Source of the DNA: a bacterium
Lineage (GTDB): Bacteria > Verrucomicrobiota > Verrucomicrobiia > Limisphaerales > UBA11358
Direction: 5' to 3'
NCBI GenBank assembly: GCA_021813325.1
Contig: JAKALA010000029.1
Location: forward strand, 1 to 45,535
DNA length: 45,535 nucleotides
The notes beneath the pieces are model-generated. The model ran no database searches and was not told the origin of the DNA. It saw only the letters and a program-made list of their open reading frames with translations. This document shows positions 24,504-32,288 of this stretch, piece by piece. Every line of letters starts with the position of its first letter. The first letter of the stretch is position 1. The translations under genes were made by a program, and so were the position numbers.

Positions 24504-24835
24504 GCGCGCCCGACCAACCAACGCCGCCCGATTTTGACGAGGACTTTTTGCAGGCCCAAACCAAATGGAAGGAGCAGCACAAAATCAAGGACGACGACCC
24601 GGTTTTATTGTTGCTCGATTTGTTTCGGATTCATCAACGTCATTGGGATGAAATCCGCCACCGCGAAATGCCATCGCTCGATGAATTTAAGACGGACATT
24701 ACGGCCTTGACTGAAGCGGCAGGCGTTTTGAAGGAAAGGGTGGTGAAAGAAATCCGGACGGTGGATTTACCGACCGCCATTTTTGCAGCCTTTAGCGCAG
24801 CCATTGCCGGTTTTCTCATCGGAAAATTCCTATGA
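24500..24835 (+). CDS. Small membrane-tail protein of the transfer operon
   Basis: The 111-residue protein overlaps the ParA-like gene by 4 nt and the coupling protein gene by 4 nt. Most of it is charged and helical ('DEDFLQAQTKWKEQHK', 'LLLLDLFRIHQRHWDEI'). It ends in one membrane segment ('LPTAIFAAFSAAIAGFLIGK', about residues 90-108), which suggests a tail-anchored or single-span protein that could link the ATPase or coupling protein to the membrane. No family is recognised; the tight coupling supports a real transfer-related gene. Confidence 0.65.
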   Translation: MSAPDQPTPPDFDEDFLQAQTKWKEQHKIKDDDPVLLLLDLFRIHQRHWDEIRHREMPSLDEFKTDITALTEAAGVLKERVVKEIRTVDLPTAIFAAFSAAIAGFLIGKFL

Positions 24836-26292
24836 ACCTCGATTTTATCCCGTTCCCGTCGGTTCAGCTTCCGGCATTGTCCAAATCACTGCGCGGTTTC
24901 GCGCTCGGTTATGCGGTTTTGCTGGCAATCATTACCGCCCGGCTTTTACTGTTGAGAAAACGCCATGTTGCCAAGCTCGGCGGTCTCACTTGGAAGCGCA
25001 ATCAGTTTTGTCGTGGCTGGCTCATCACCGGTGACACCGGCTCCGGCAAAACATCTTCCGGCATCAACCAACTGGCTCATCAGGTGTTTCAAAACGAGGA
25101 TAATTGGGGCGGTCTGTGCATTGATGAAAAGGGGGTTTATTGGGAAACGCTTTCGGCGATGGCGCGGCATTACGAGCGCGAGAATGATTTGATCCATTTG
25201 CAGATTCAAGCGGACGGCCAGAGCGAACAACCGTTGCATCGGTTCAACCTTACCGGCGACCGCAGCATCCCCTTCACAACCTACGCCAAGTTTGTCGTGG
25301 ACACGGCCACCAGTCTTGGCCAGGGCGGAGACAAAGGATTTTTCAAAAGCCAGGCGCAAACGCACATCGCTCATGCACTGGAATTGCTCGCCGAATTGCA
25401 ACGGCCGGTGACGCTCTCCGGCGCTATGGATTTGCTTTCGAGCAAACCAAAGCTGGATGAGGAATTGGAATTTCTCACCAAACTGGAATTGCAAACACCG
25501 CGCCGTCGCGTGTTGAACGATCATTTCAAACATCGTTTCCTCGACCAGCCGGCGGAGCAGCTTGGCGGCGTCCGCGAGACCATTGGCAATTATCTGCAAT
25601 ACTTTTTGACGCCCGAAGTGGCGGAAATCTTTTGCGTGGAAGAAAGCACGTTCGATTTTTCAACCATTGACGAGGGCAAAATCATCCTCACCACCATGCC
25701 GCAAAAGTTTCAGACCGAGCGCCGGTATGTGAATACCTTTTTGAAACTGCTTTTTTACCATCATGCGTTGCGCCGATTCGACCAGCCCAAGAACCAACGC
25801 GGCAAAAATAATTTGCTCATCCTGTGGGCGGACGAAGCGCAGCGGTTTATGACCGCCAGTGAGGACGGCACGAGCGATTACAATTGCGTGGACGTGATCC
25901 GCGAGGCAGGCGCAACCGTCGTCGCCGCTGCACAATCCACGACATCGCTCATCCCGCCTTTGGGCAACGACAAGTCCAAAGTGCTTACGTTGAATCTTCG
26001 CAACCGGATGATTTTCCGCTCCGCCGACGAAACGGATGCCGTTCAAGCCGCCGACTTTCTCGGCAAGAAGCAGGTGATGAAGCGTTCTTGGGGTTCAAGT
26101 GCCGGCAAGCGCAACGTGAACTATTCCGAAACCGAGGAACACAAAATTAAATCCTACAAACTCCGCAAGCTCCGCGACCATGAATGTGTGCTGGTGCATT
26201 GCGAAAAAGGTTTTCGCCAGATGACGCTGCCGCCGCTTGAACCCAATGGACAAACTGCCAAATGGTTTCCTTTTTGGCGAAAATTATTCTGA
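24832..26292 (+). CDS. Type IV coupling protein (VirD4/TrwB-like ATPase)
   Basis: The 486-residue protein has an N-terminal membrane helix (about residues 22-42), a Walker A 'GDTGSGKTSSG' (residues 67-77), Walker B 'LLILWADEAQRFM' (about residues 325-337) and 'VVAAAQSTTSLIPPL', typical of the RecA-like fold of TrwB/TraD coupling proteins. These hexameric ATPases bring the relaxase-DNA complex to the secretion channel. No VirB channel genes are in view, so the island probably uses a helper. It is short for the family and only one N-terminal helix is obvious, as in small mobilizable elements. It overlaps the small membrane-tail gene by 4 nt. Confidence 0.9.
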   Translation: MNLDFIPFPSVQLPALSKSLRGFALGYAVLLAIITARLLLLRKRHVAKLGGLTWKRNQFCRGWLITGDTGSGKTSSGINQLAHQVFQNEDNWGGLCIDEKGVYWETLSAMARHYERENDLIHLQIQADGQSEQPLHRFNLTGDRSIPFTTYAKFVVDTATSLGQGGDKGFFKSQAQTHIAHALELLAELQRPVTLSGAMDLLSSKPKLDEELEFLTKLELQTPRRRVLNDHFKHRFLDQPAEQLGGVRETIGNYLQYFLTPEVAEIFCVEESTFDFSTIDEGKIILTTMPQKFQTERRYVNTFLKLLFYHHALRRFDQPKNQRGKNNLLILWADEAQRFMTASEDGTSDYNCVDVIREAGATVVAAAQSTTSLIPPLGNDKSKVLTLNLRNRMIFRSADETDAVQAADFLGKKQVMKRSWGSSAGKRNVNYSETEEHKIKSYKLRKLRDHECVLVHCEKGFRQMTLPPLEPNGQTAKWFPFWRKLF

Positions 26293-26304
26293 ATCGAACT
26301 GCCA

Positions 26305-26622
26305 ATGAAAACACAAAGGGAAATCCTAAAATGGTTACAGGCCAACCTTGGAAATCGCTGCACTGCCCCGCTGACCAGCACGGATTGTTACGCGCTTGTA
26401 ACCAGTGTCAACCTCTGCAACCTCATCGGTTACGCATCTGCACCGCCAGAACTTTTCATGGCCTATGGGGCCATCGTCCGACAAATGCAAGGGCATACGC
26501 GGGGATTGGCGTATCACGCCATCGCCTGTGAATTAGACTGGACGCATCGTGATATGATATGGGAATTGGCAGGACTTCCAGTTGACGATAAGCCCAAATG
26601 CAAATGTGCGTTTGAACACTGA
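26305..26622 (+). CDS. Hypothetical protein after the coupling protein gene
   Basis: The 105-residue protein starts 12 bp after the coupling protein stop. It is compact with mixed helix and several cysteines (for example 'RCTAPLTSTDCYALV' and the C-terminal 'KCKCAFEH'). 'YHAIACELDWTHRDMIWELA' resembles a helix-turn-helix-like end. No family is recognised. It probably belongs to the transfer operon because of spacing and direction, and it might regulate it. Confidence 0.6.
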   Translation: MKTQREILKWLQANLGNRCTAPLTSTDCYALVTSVNLCNLIGYASAPPELFMAYGAIVRQMQGHTRGLAYHAIACELDWTHRDMIWELAGLPVDDKPKCKCAFEH

Positions 26623-26689
26623 AACAAACCTTGCCACAAATACTGGCTGCCTTTCACCATTCAAATGGGCTAAAGCTCCATTGAATCGC

Positions 26690-26904
26690 CGGCAGACTGC
26701 GGTTTTCCGCACCGGGCTGCGCCGCTGGTTTCTCTGAAACCTGCTGAAAACCGCAGACTGCCGCCGCCATTCAGCGCCTGAGTCCGTCCGGTTCGAGATC
26801 GCTTCACTTCACTGCGCTTCGCAACCGCGTCCGACCCTTGCCCGCCCGCCGGTTGCTTTCGCTTCGTTCCGTTCCGCGACGCCGAATCCGGCGGACACAG
26901 GCAG
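26690..26904 (+). repeat. Dispersed repeat, copy A (about 215 bp)
   Basis: This block recurs, highly similar but not identical, at 28062-28277. It starts with an imperfect inverted repeat: CGGCAGACTGCGGTTTTC (26690-26707) pairs with GAAAACCGCAGACTGCCG (26746-26763) with one mismatch and a loop of 38 nt. It ends with a common tail 'GGCGGACACAGGCAG'. Similarity continues for about 16 bp beyond ('GAAACA-ATGGC'). No gene is seen in it. Confidence 0.9.
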
Positions 26905-27212
26905 TAGATGAAACAATGGCAAAATTCAGGCCCAAACTGACGCGATTATCACCCTGGCGGCTTGCGCCAATAAAAAATCTTAAACTATTTTTCACCTTGA
27001 AAACATTGAGCGCAAATGGCGTCAAAGTTGAAAACCAGCCAGATTGCCCCGCATAAAACCAGCGTGCTTTTGTGTCAAGTATCAGCGGCGATAACGGTTT
27101 CGTTCAATGTTTGCAAGGTGTCGGTCGCCAAATTCGCGATTCAGCAAAAGTGCGACTGATAAAATAGTGGTGTCGTTGAATGAATCAGCGACGCAACCAA
27201 AGAAAGTAAATT
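26905..27212. other. Gap after repeat A with possible 46-codon frame
   Basis: A 46-codon frame with ATG at 26916 and stop at 27054-27056 starts right after repeat A. It is basic and low-scoring as a protein, so I do not call it. Otherwise I see nothing except the second copy of the 13-mer TATCAGCGGCGAT at 27080-27092. Confidence 0.5.
27080..27092. repeat. 13-bp sequence shared with 19500-19512
   Basis: Second direct copy of TATCAGCGGCGAT. Together with the copy at 19500 it brackets the transfer module. A chance match is possible. Confidence 0.35.
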
Positions 27213-27440
27213 ATGGAAACAACTGAAATGACGGACACGTTCAAAAGCATCAATACCACTCCGCACCTTTGCCGGAGCAAGGTGAAACAAACCGCGCTGG
27301 AAATTGCCGCCGCGATCCGGCCAGCGAATAAATTTAGCCGGGTCGGCATGAGCTTCGTTGAACGCATCGAAGCGAAAGTCCGCGCCGCCATCCGGGAGGA
27401 AGTCAGGATTCATCCCAGCAAAGGCAAGACGCTTTTATGA
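27213..27440 (+). CDS. Small hypothetical protein between the two repeats
   Basis: The 75-residue frame (Met-7 at 27231 is a second option) is preceded by AAAGAAAG, a weak ribosome-binding site. It is rich in Lys/Arg and Ala with the helical stretch 'VKQTALEIAAAIRPANKF' and 'VERIEAKVRAAIREEVR'. No family is recognised. It lies alone between copies A and B of the repeat, together with the following gene. Confidence 0.5.
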   Translation: METTEMTDTFKSINTTPHLCRSKVKQTALEIAAAIRPANKFSRVGMSFVERIEAKVRAAIREEVRIHPSKGKTLL

Positions 27441-27522
27441 TGCGGCAGGCACTGGATGAAAGGATTTTCGATTTAACAGATGCTCGACGAATCCGGCCTG
27501 CGGAATATAATTGTCACAGTTC

Positions 27523-27990
27523 ATGGTTCATCTGACGTTGAATTCAGGAAAAGCCCGGCGAAACTCAAGGCGTGCCTTGCCACCGAAACTTGGGAACGTG
27601 GTTCGCTCGTTCATTGACAAGGGTGGCGGCTCTTTTCCATTCCCCTACAACGCCTACCGTATCGAGACCGATGTCACTCCGACCGGAGTCGCATTTTATT
27701 TTTTCAGTGGAGATGTTCAAATCTCGGTTTGCACCGGCACCTGGTCTGCCGAGTTTGCCCAAGAATACTGGACACAAATTGAAAAGGAATACTACGATTT
27801 AACCGATGTTTGTCCAAAGGTGTCATGGGCCAAACATCCACCGAAAATGCCGGATTCCGTGCCGTGGCTGACCTCGCTGATTCTGCCCGGATTCTTTTTC
27901 AAAGTGAAATCCGACAGCCCGGATGTCGAGTTTCTAAATACTTGCGAGTTCGTCTTTTTTGAGGTGGCACACCAACTGGCGCGTTCTTAA
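27523..27990 (+). CDS. Hypothetical protein between the two repeats
   Basis: The 155-residue protein is read from Met at 27523 (a TTG at 27511 would add four residues). It has an alpha/beta look, with 'VAFYFFSGDVQISVCTGTW', 'EFAQEYWTQIEKEYYDL' and 'VPWLTSLILPGFFFKVKSD'. It is aromatic-rich and credible as a protein, but no family is recognised. Genes of this type in variable spots are often island cargo. Confidence 0.6.
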   Translation: MVHLTLNSGKARRNSRRALPPKLGNVVRSFIDKGGGSFPFPYNAYRIETDVTPTGVAFYFFSGDVQISVCTGTWSAEFAQEYWTQIEKEYYDLTDVCPKVSWAKHPPKMPDSVPWLTSLILPGFFFKVKSDSPDVEFLNTCEFVFFEVAHQLARS

Positions 27991-28061
27991 ACGTTGAATC
28001 TAATCTTCGTTAAATTTATCACGGCTTCGTCATGAAATTGGCAAAAGCCCGAATGGATCGT

Positions 28062-28277
28062 CGGCAGACTGCGGTTTTCCGCACCGGGCTTCGCCGCTGG
28101 TTTCTCCGAAACCTGCGGAAACCCGCAGATTGCCGCCGTTAGAAAATGGCCTGAGTCCGTCCAGTTCGGGATCGCTTCACTTCTCTGCGCTTCGCAACCG
28201 CGTCCGACCCTTGCCCGCCCGCCGGTTGCTTTCGCTTCGTTCCGTTCCGCGACGCCGAATCCGGCGGACACAGGCAG
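28062..28277 (+). repeat. Dispersed repeat, copy B (about 216 bp)
   Basis: Near-identical copy of 26690-26904, in the same orientation, with the same stem-forming start (with more stem mismatches) and the same tail 'GGCGGACACAGGCAG'. The most conserved part is about 28161-28277. It lies between the gene that ends at 27990 and the gene at 28302. No credible gene is seen in the whole gap 27991-28301. Confidence 0.9.
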
Positions 28278-28301
28278 CAAGCTGAAACATGGCACGAATT
28301 G

Positions 28302-28655
28302 ATGTCGGGCTACGCAATCTTCCGCTTGTTCACCCCCGGCGAAGAATTCGACATGACCGAACCGCCGTCCGAGGCGTTTGACCGTCAGGAAGTCATCGTG
28401 CTTATGGGTGAGTCGCATATCGGTCAGAAACAGAAATTTCTGCTCATCATTCGGAGTGGTAACGGAAAATTCTTTGGTCTTGGCGAAACCACCGTCCCCG
28501 GAATGGACAGGATGGAAGGCCGTTTCGCCCAAATTCTGCCGCCGAACAATCCTGACGCCCAAACCCGCGAACTGGCCAAAGTCATGCTGAAGGTCAAAGG
28601 CGTCAACATCGCGAAAGCCAGCTCAAGCATCCGCCTTCCCCGTTCCCGGCGCTGA
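28302..28655 (+). CDS. Hypothetical protein after repeat B
   Basis: The 117-residue frame starts 24 bp after the end of copy B. It holds 'SGYAIFRLFTPGEEFDMTE', 'QEVIVLMGESHIGQKQKFLL' and 'AQTRELAKVMLKVKGVNIAK'. The last part is like a small DNA-binding or KH-like tail, but no family is certain. Its place before the large helicase may be accidental; the gap to that gene is 147 bp. Confidence 0.5.
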   Translation: MSGYAIFRLFTPGEEFDMTEPPSEAFDRQEVIVLMGESHIGQKQKFLLIIRSGNGKFFGLGETTVPGMDRMEGRFAQILPPNNPDAQTRELAKVMLKVKGVNIAKASSSIRLPRSRR

Positions 28656-28802
28656 TGTCACCGACGCAGGCAGATGGTGTGCGATCTTCGCACACATAGT
28701 GGTTTTTACCGGCACGCCCAGCCACGATTTCGCCGTTGCCCTCCGTTTGAAAATCTTCACGCTTGCACCTGTGCTTCAATCACATAAAACTCCCACCCGA
28801 CA

Positions 28803-31800
28803 ATGCCACGGATTTTCGACAACATTGCGCTCGACCTCTTACCGTCATTGCGGGAGACGCTGGAGATTTCCCAGCGGTCGGATTTTTGCGTCGGCTACTT
28901 TAATTTGCGCGGCTGGAAAGCCATTGACGGCCTCATTGAAAAATGGCCGGGCGGCGAGGGGCAGCAATGCCGATTGCTCGTCGGGATGCAGCGGCTCGCC
29001 CAGGATGAATTGCGCTCGGCTTACAGCTTGTTGCCGCAGGAAAATGAAATCAGCCAGCAGGCCGTGATCCGGTTGAAACGCCGGCTCGCCGAGGAATTTC
29101 GAGCCCAACTTACCTTCGGCGCACCCAACGACGAGGACGAAGCCGGCCTGCGCCGCCTCTCGGCCCAGCTCAAATCGGGCAAGGTGGTGGTGAAATTATT
29201 TCTCCGCCATACGCTCCACGCCAAGCTGTATCTCTGCTTCCGCCCCGACCCAAACAACCCCATCACCGGTTTTGTCGGCTCCAGCAATCTCACGCTATCC
29301 GGCCTGTCGTATCAGGGCGAACTCAACGTGGACGTGCTCGACCACGACGCCACGCAAAAGCTATCGCGCTGGTTTGAAGACCGCTGGAAAGACCGCTGGT
29401 GCATTGACATCACCAAAGAATTGATCCAAGTGATTGACGAAAGCTGGGCGCGGCCGGAATGTCCGCCGCCGTATCATATCTACGTCAAAATGGCTTACCA
29501 CTTGGCGGAGGAAGCGCGCGCCGGCCTGTCCGAGTTCACCATCCCGGCGGACATGCGCGGCACCTTGCTGGAATTTCAGTCCGCCGCCGTTCGCATCGCC
29601 GCCCGCCATCTGGAAAAACGCGGCGGCGTGATTCTCGGCGATGTCGTCGGTCTCGGCAAAACCCTGATGGCGACCGCGCTGGCCCGCGTGTTCCAAGACC
29701 CGCCGCGCTCGCTGGAAACCCTGATTCTTTGCCCCAAGAATCTCGTCGGCATGTGGAAAGATTACGCCCACCGCTACCGCTTGATCGCCGAGGTGGTTTC
29801 CATCACGCAGGCGCAAAACGAACTGCCCGATCTCCGCCGCTACCGCGTCGTCATCATTGACGAAAGCCATAACTTGCGGAACCGCGAGGGCCGCCGCTGG
29901 GCCGCTGTTCGCGATTATTTGGCGCGCAACGCCAGCAAGTGCATCCTGCTATCGGCCACGCCCTACAACAAAGCCTATCTCGATCTCGCCAACCAGCTCC
30001 GGCTGTTCCTGAATCCCGATGATGTTGTCGGCATTCGGCCCGAGGAATACTTGCGCCGCGACTGTGACGGTCGGCCCGACGAATTTACCCGCCGCCATCA
30101 GTGCGCCATCAATTGCCTCAACGCCTTTGAGAAAAGCAATCATCCCGACGACTGGCGCGAACTCATGCGCCTGTTCATGGTCCGGCGCACGCGCAGCTTC
30201 GTCGAGCGCAACTACGCCTTCACGGAATGTCCGAAATGCGCCACCGTGCTGCTGCCCACGCAGGAGAAATGCCCGAAGTGCGACCAGCCCAAGGCCAAGG
30301 AAGACCGTCGGTTTTTGATTCTTGAAGGCGGCAGCCGTTTCCATTTTCCCAAGCGCCAGCCCAAGACACTCACGTTTCGCATTCGCGATAACGACCCGGA
30401 CGATCAATACGCCAAACTTTATTCTGACAAGGTCGTGGACACTGTTCGGGTTTTGCATCTGCCGCGCTACGGTCTCGCCAATTATCTCAAGCCCACGCTC
30501 GACGTGCCGCCGTCACAGGACGAGGCCGATGTGATGGACAATCTGTCCCGCGCCGGCAAACGGCTCATCGGTTTCTGCCGGACGAACTTGTTCAAGCGGC
30601 TGGAAAGCAGCGGCCATTCGTTCCTGCTCTCGGTGCGGCGGCACATTCTGCGCAATTTTATTTTCCTCCACGCGCTGAAAAACAATTTGCCGCTGCCCAT
30701 CGGCACCCAGGATCAGGCGTTGTTTGATACCCGCGCCGAGGATCACGACAGCGAAAGTGCGTTGTTCGGCTCGGATGAAAAAGCCCCCGCACAGCCCACC
30801 GAAATCACCGCCAAATCCCTCGCCGATTTCGCCGCCGCCGGAGCCGATGGCTACCAGACGCTCAAGACCGAGCATCACCGGAATTTCGATTGGTTGCGCC
30901 CAGATGTTTTTGTCGAAGACCTCTCCACGCATTTGCGGCAGGATGCGGAACGGCTCTTTTCCATCTTGGAACTCGCCGGGCGCTGGCAGCCGGGACAGGA
31001 CAAAAAGCTGGAGGAACTTTTCAAACTGTTGGCCAAAAAACATCCCGATCAGAAAGTCCTCATCTTTTCCCAATTTGCGGACACGGTGTCCTATCTGGCC
31101 GAGCAGTTGAAATCGCGCGGCCTGAAAACCATGTCCGGCGTCACCGGCGATACCGAGAACCCGGCCACCTACGCCCGCCGGTTCAGTCCTGTCAGCAACA
31201 AGGCGCAGGACAAAGGCGCGCCCAACTACGTCGCGCCCGCCGATGAATTGCGCGTGCTCGTCGCCACCGATGTCTTGAGCGAAGGTCAAAACTTGCAGGA
31301 TGCCGCCATCGTGGTGAATTTCGATTTGCCGTGGGCCATCATCCGCCTCATCCAGCGGGCGGGCCGTGTGGATCGTATCGGCCAGAAAGCCGAGCAGATT
31401 CTTTGCTACTCGTTCGTGCCGGCGGATGGCGTCGAGCGCCTCATCCGGTTGCGCTCGCGGGTCCGCCAGCGGTTGAGCGAAAATGCCGAGGTCGTCGGCA
31501 CCGATGAAACCTTTTTTGAGGACGAAAAACACGACACCGTCATCCGCGACCTGTTCACGGAAAAATCCGGCATCCTGGACGACCCGGCGGATGATGAAGT
31601 GGATCTTGCGTCGCTGGCCTACCAGATTTGGAAGAACGCCTGTGACACCAATCCGGCACTGCGAAAAATTATCCCCGATCTGCCCGGCGTCGTGTTTTCC
31701 ACCAAGGCACTATCGGCAATTACCGCCAAGCCCGCCGGAGCCGCCGGCCCGCAGCCCACTTCCGGCGCGATGGTTTATGTCCGCACCGCCGATGGCAACG

Positions 31801-32285
31801 ACGCGCTCGCCTGGGTGGACGAGGACGGCAAAACCGTCACGGAATCACAGCACGAAATTTTGCGCGCCGCCGCGTGCGAGCCGGCCACCCCCGCGCTCCC
31901 GCGCCTGGCCAATCACCATCCGCTCGTGCAAAAAGCCGTCGCTGGCATCCAGACCGAGCATATCACCACGGGCGGCCAGCTTGGTAAACCGTCCAGTGCG
32001 CGGCGGCGCGTGTATGAGCGGCTGAAAGATTACGCCGCCAACGTCAAGGACAGCCTGTTCGACATCAAGCCGCTCCATGTCGCGATTGATGAAATTTACG
32101 AAGCACCGTTGACCGAGGCCGCGCGCGACCTGCTCAACCGTGAAATGCGGACCGGCGTCAGCGATGAAAAACTCGTCGCGCTCGTGCTGTCGCTCCAGGA
32201 AGAAGACCGGTTGTGCGTGCCCAAAGACGACGTCGAGGCCCGCGAACCCAAAATCATTTGCTCCCTCGGTATCCGTAAAGATTAA
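28803..32285 (+). CDS. PLD-nuclease/SNF2-helicase fusion (defence system)
   Basis: The 1160-residue protein starts with a phospholipase D-type domain: 'HAKLYLCF' (H139-x-K141) with 'GSSNLT' (residues 159-164), the HKD-like nuclease pattern. A SNF2/SF2 helicase follows: Walker A 'GDVVGLGKT' (about 280-288), DESH box (about 351), a zinc-ribbon insertion with CPKC pairs at about 476-496, and motif VI 'QRAGRVDRIGQ' (about 851). The methyltransferase gene starts 3 bp after its stop. Similar PLD/SF2 pairings occur in DISARM and in Mokosh-like systems. Here both are one protein and the rest of the DISARM genes are absent. Restriction-like action is inferred. Confidence 0.85.
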   Translation: MPRIFDNIALDLLPSLRETLEISQRSDFCVGYFNLRGWKAIDGLIEKWPGGEGQQCRLLVGMQRLAQDELRSAYSLLPQENEISQQAVIRLKRRLAEEFRAQLTFGAPNDEDEAGLRRLSAQLKSGKVVVKLFLRHTLHAKLYLCFRPDPNNPITGFVGSSNLTLSGLSYQGELNVDVLDHDATQKLSRWFEDRWKDRWCIDITKELIQVIDESWARPECPPPYHIYVKMAYHLAEEARAGLSEFTIPADMRGTLLEFQSAAVRIAARHLEKRGGVILGDVVGLGKTLMATALARVFQDPPRSLETLILCPKNLVGMWKDYAHRYRLIAEVVSITQAQNELPDLRRYRVVIIDESHNLRNREGRRWAAVRDYLARNASKCILLSATPYNKAYLDLANQLRLFLNPDDVVGIRPEEYLRRDCDGRPDEFTRRHQCAINCLNAFEKSNHPDDWRELMRLFMVRRTRSFVERNYAFTECPKCATVLLPTQEKCPKCDQPKAKEDRRFLILEGGSRFHFPKRQPKTLTFRIRDNDPDDQYAKLYSDKVVDTVRVLHLPRYGLANYLKPTLDVPPSQDEADVMDNLSRAGKRLIGFCRTNLFKRLESSGHSFLLSVRRHILRNFIFLHALKNNLPLPIGTQDQALFDTRAEDHDSESALFGSDEKAPAQPTEITAKSLADFAAAGADGYQTLKTEHHRNFDWLRPDVFVEDLSTHLRQDAERLFSILELAGRWQPGQDKKLEELFKLLAKKHPDQKVLIFSQFADTVSYLAEQLKSRGLKTMSGVTGDTENPATYARRFSPVSNKAQDKGAPNYVAPADELRVLVATDVLSEGQNLQDAAIVVNFDLPWAIIRLIQRAGRVDRIGQKAEQILCYSFVPADGVERLIRLRSRVRQRLSENAEVVGTDETFFEDEKHDTVIRDLFTEKSGILDDPADDEVDLASLAYQIWKNACDTNPALRKIIPDLPGVVFSTKALSAITAKPAGAAGPQPTSGAMVYVRTADGNDALAWVDEDGKTVTESQHEILRAAACEPATPALPRLANHHPLVQKAVAGIQTEHITTGGQLGKPSSARRRVYERLKDYAANVKDSLFDIKPLHVAIDEIYEAPLTEAARDLLNREMRTGVSDEKLVALVLSLQEEDRLCVPKDDVEAREPKIICSLGIRKD

Positions 32286-32288
32286 CCT

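Noticed and set aside
26690-28277. Integron attC sites
   Set aside because: No R'/R'' core (GTTRRRY/RYYYAAC) could be found at the repeat ends and no integron integrase is in the window.
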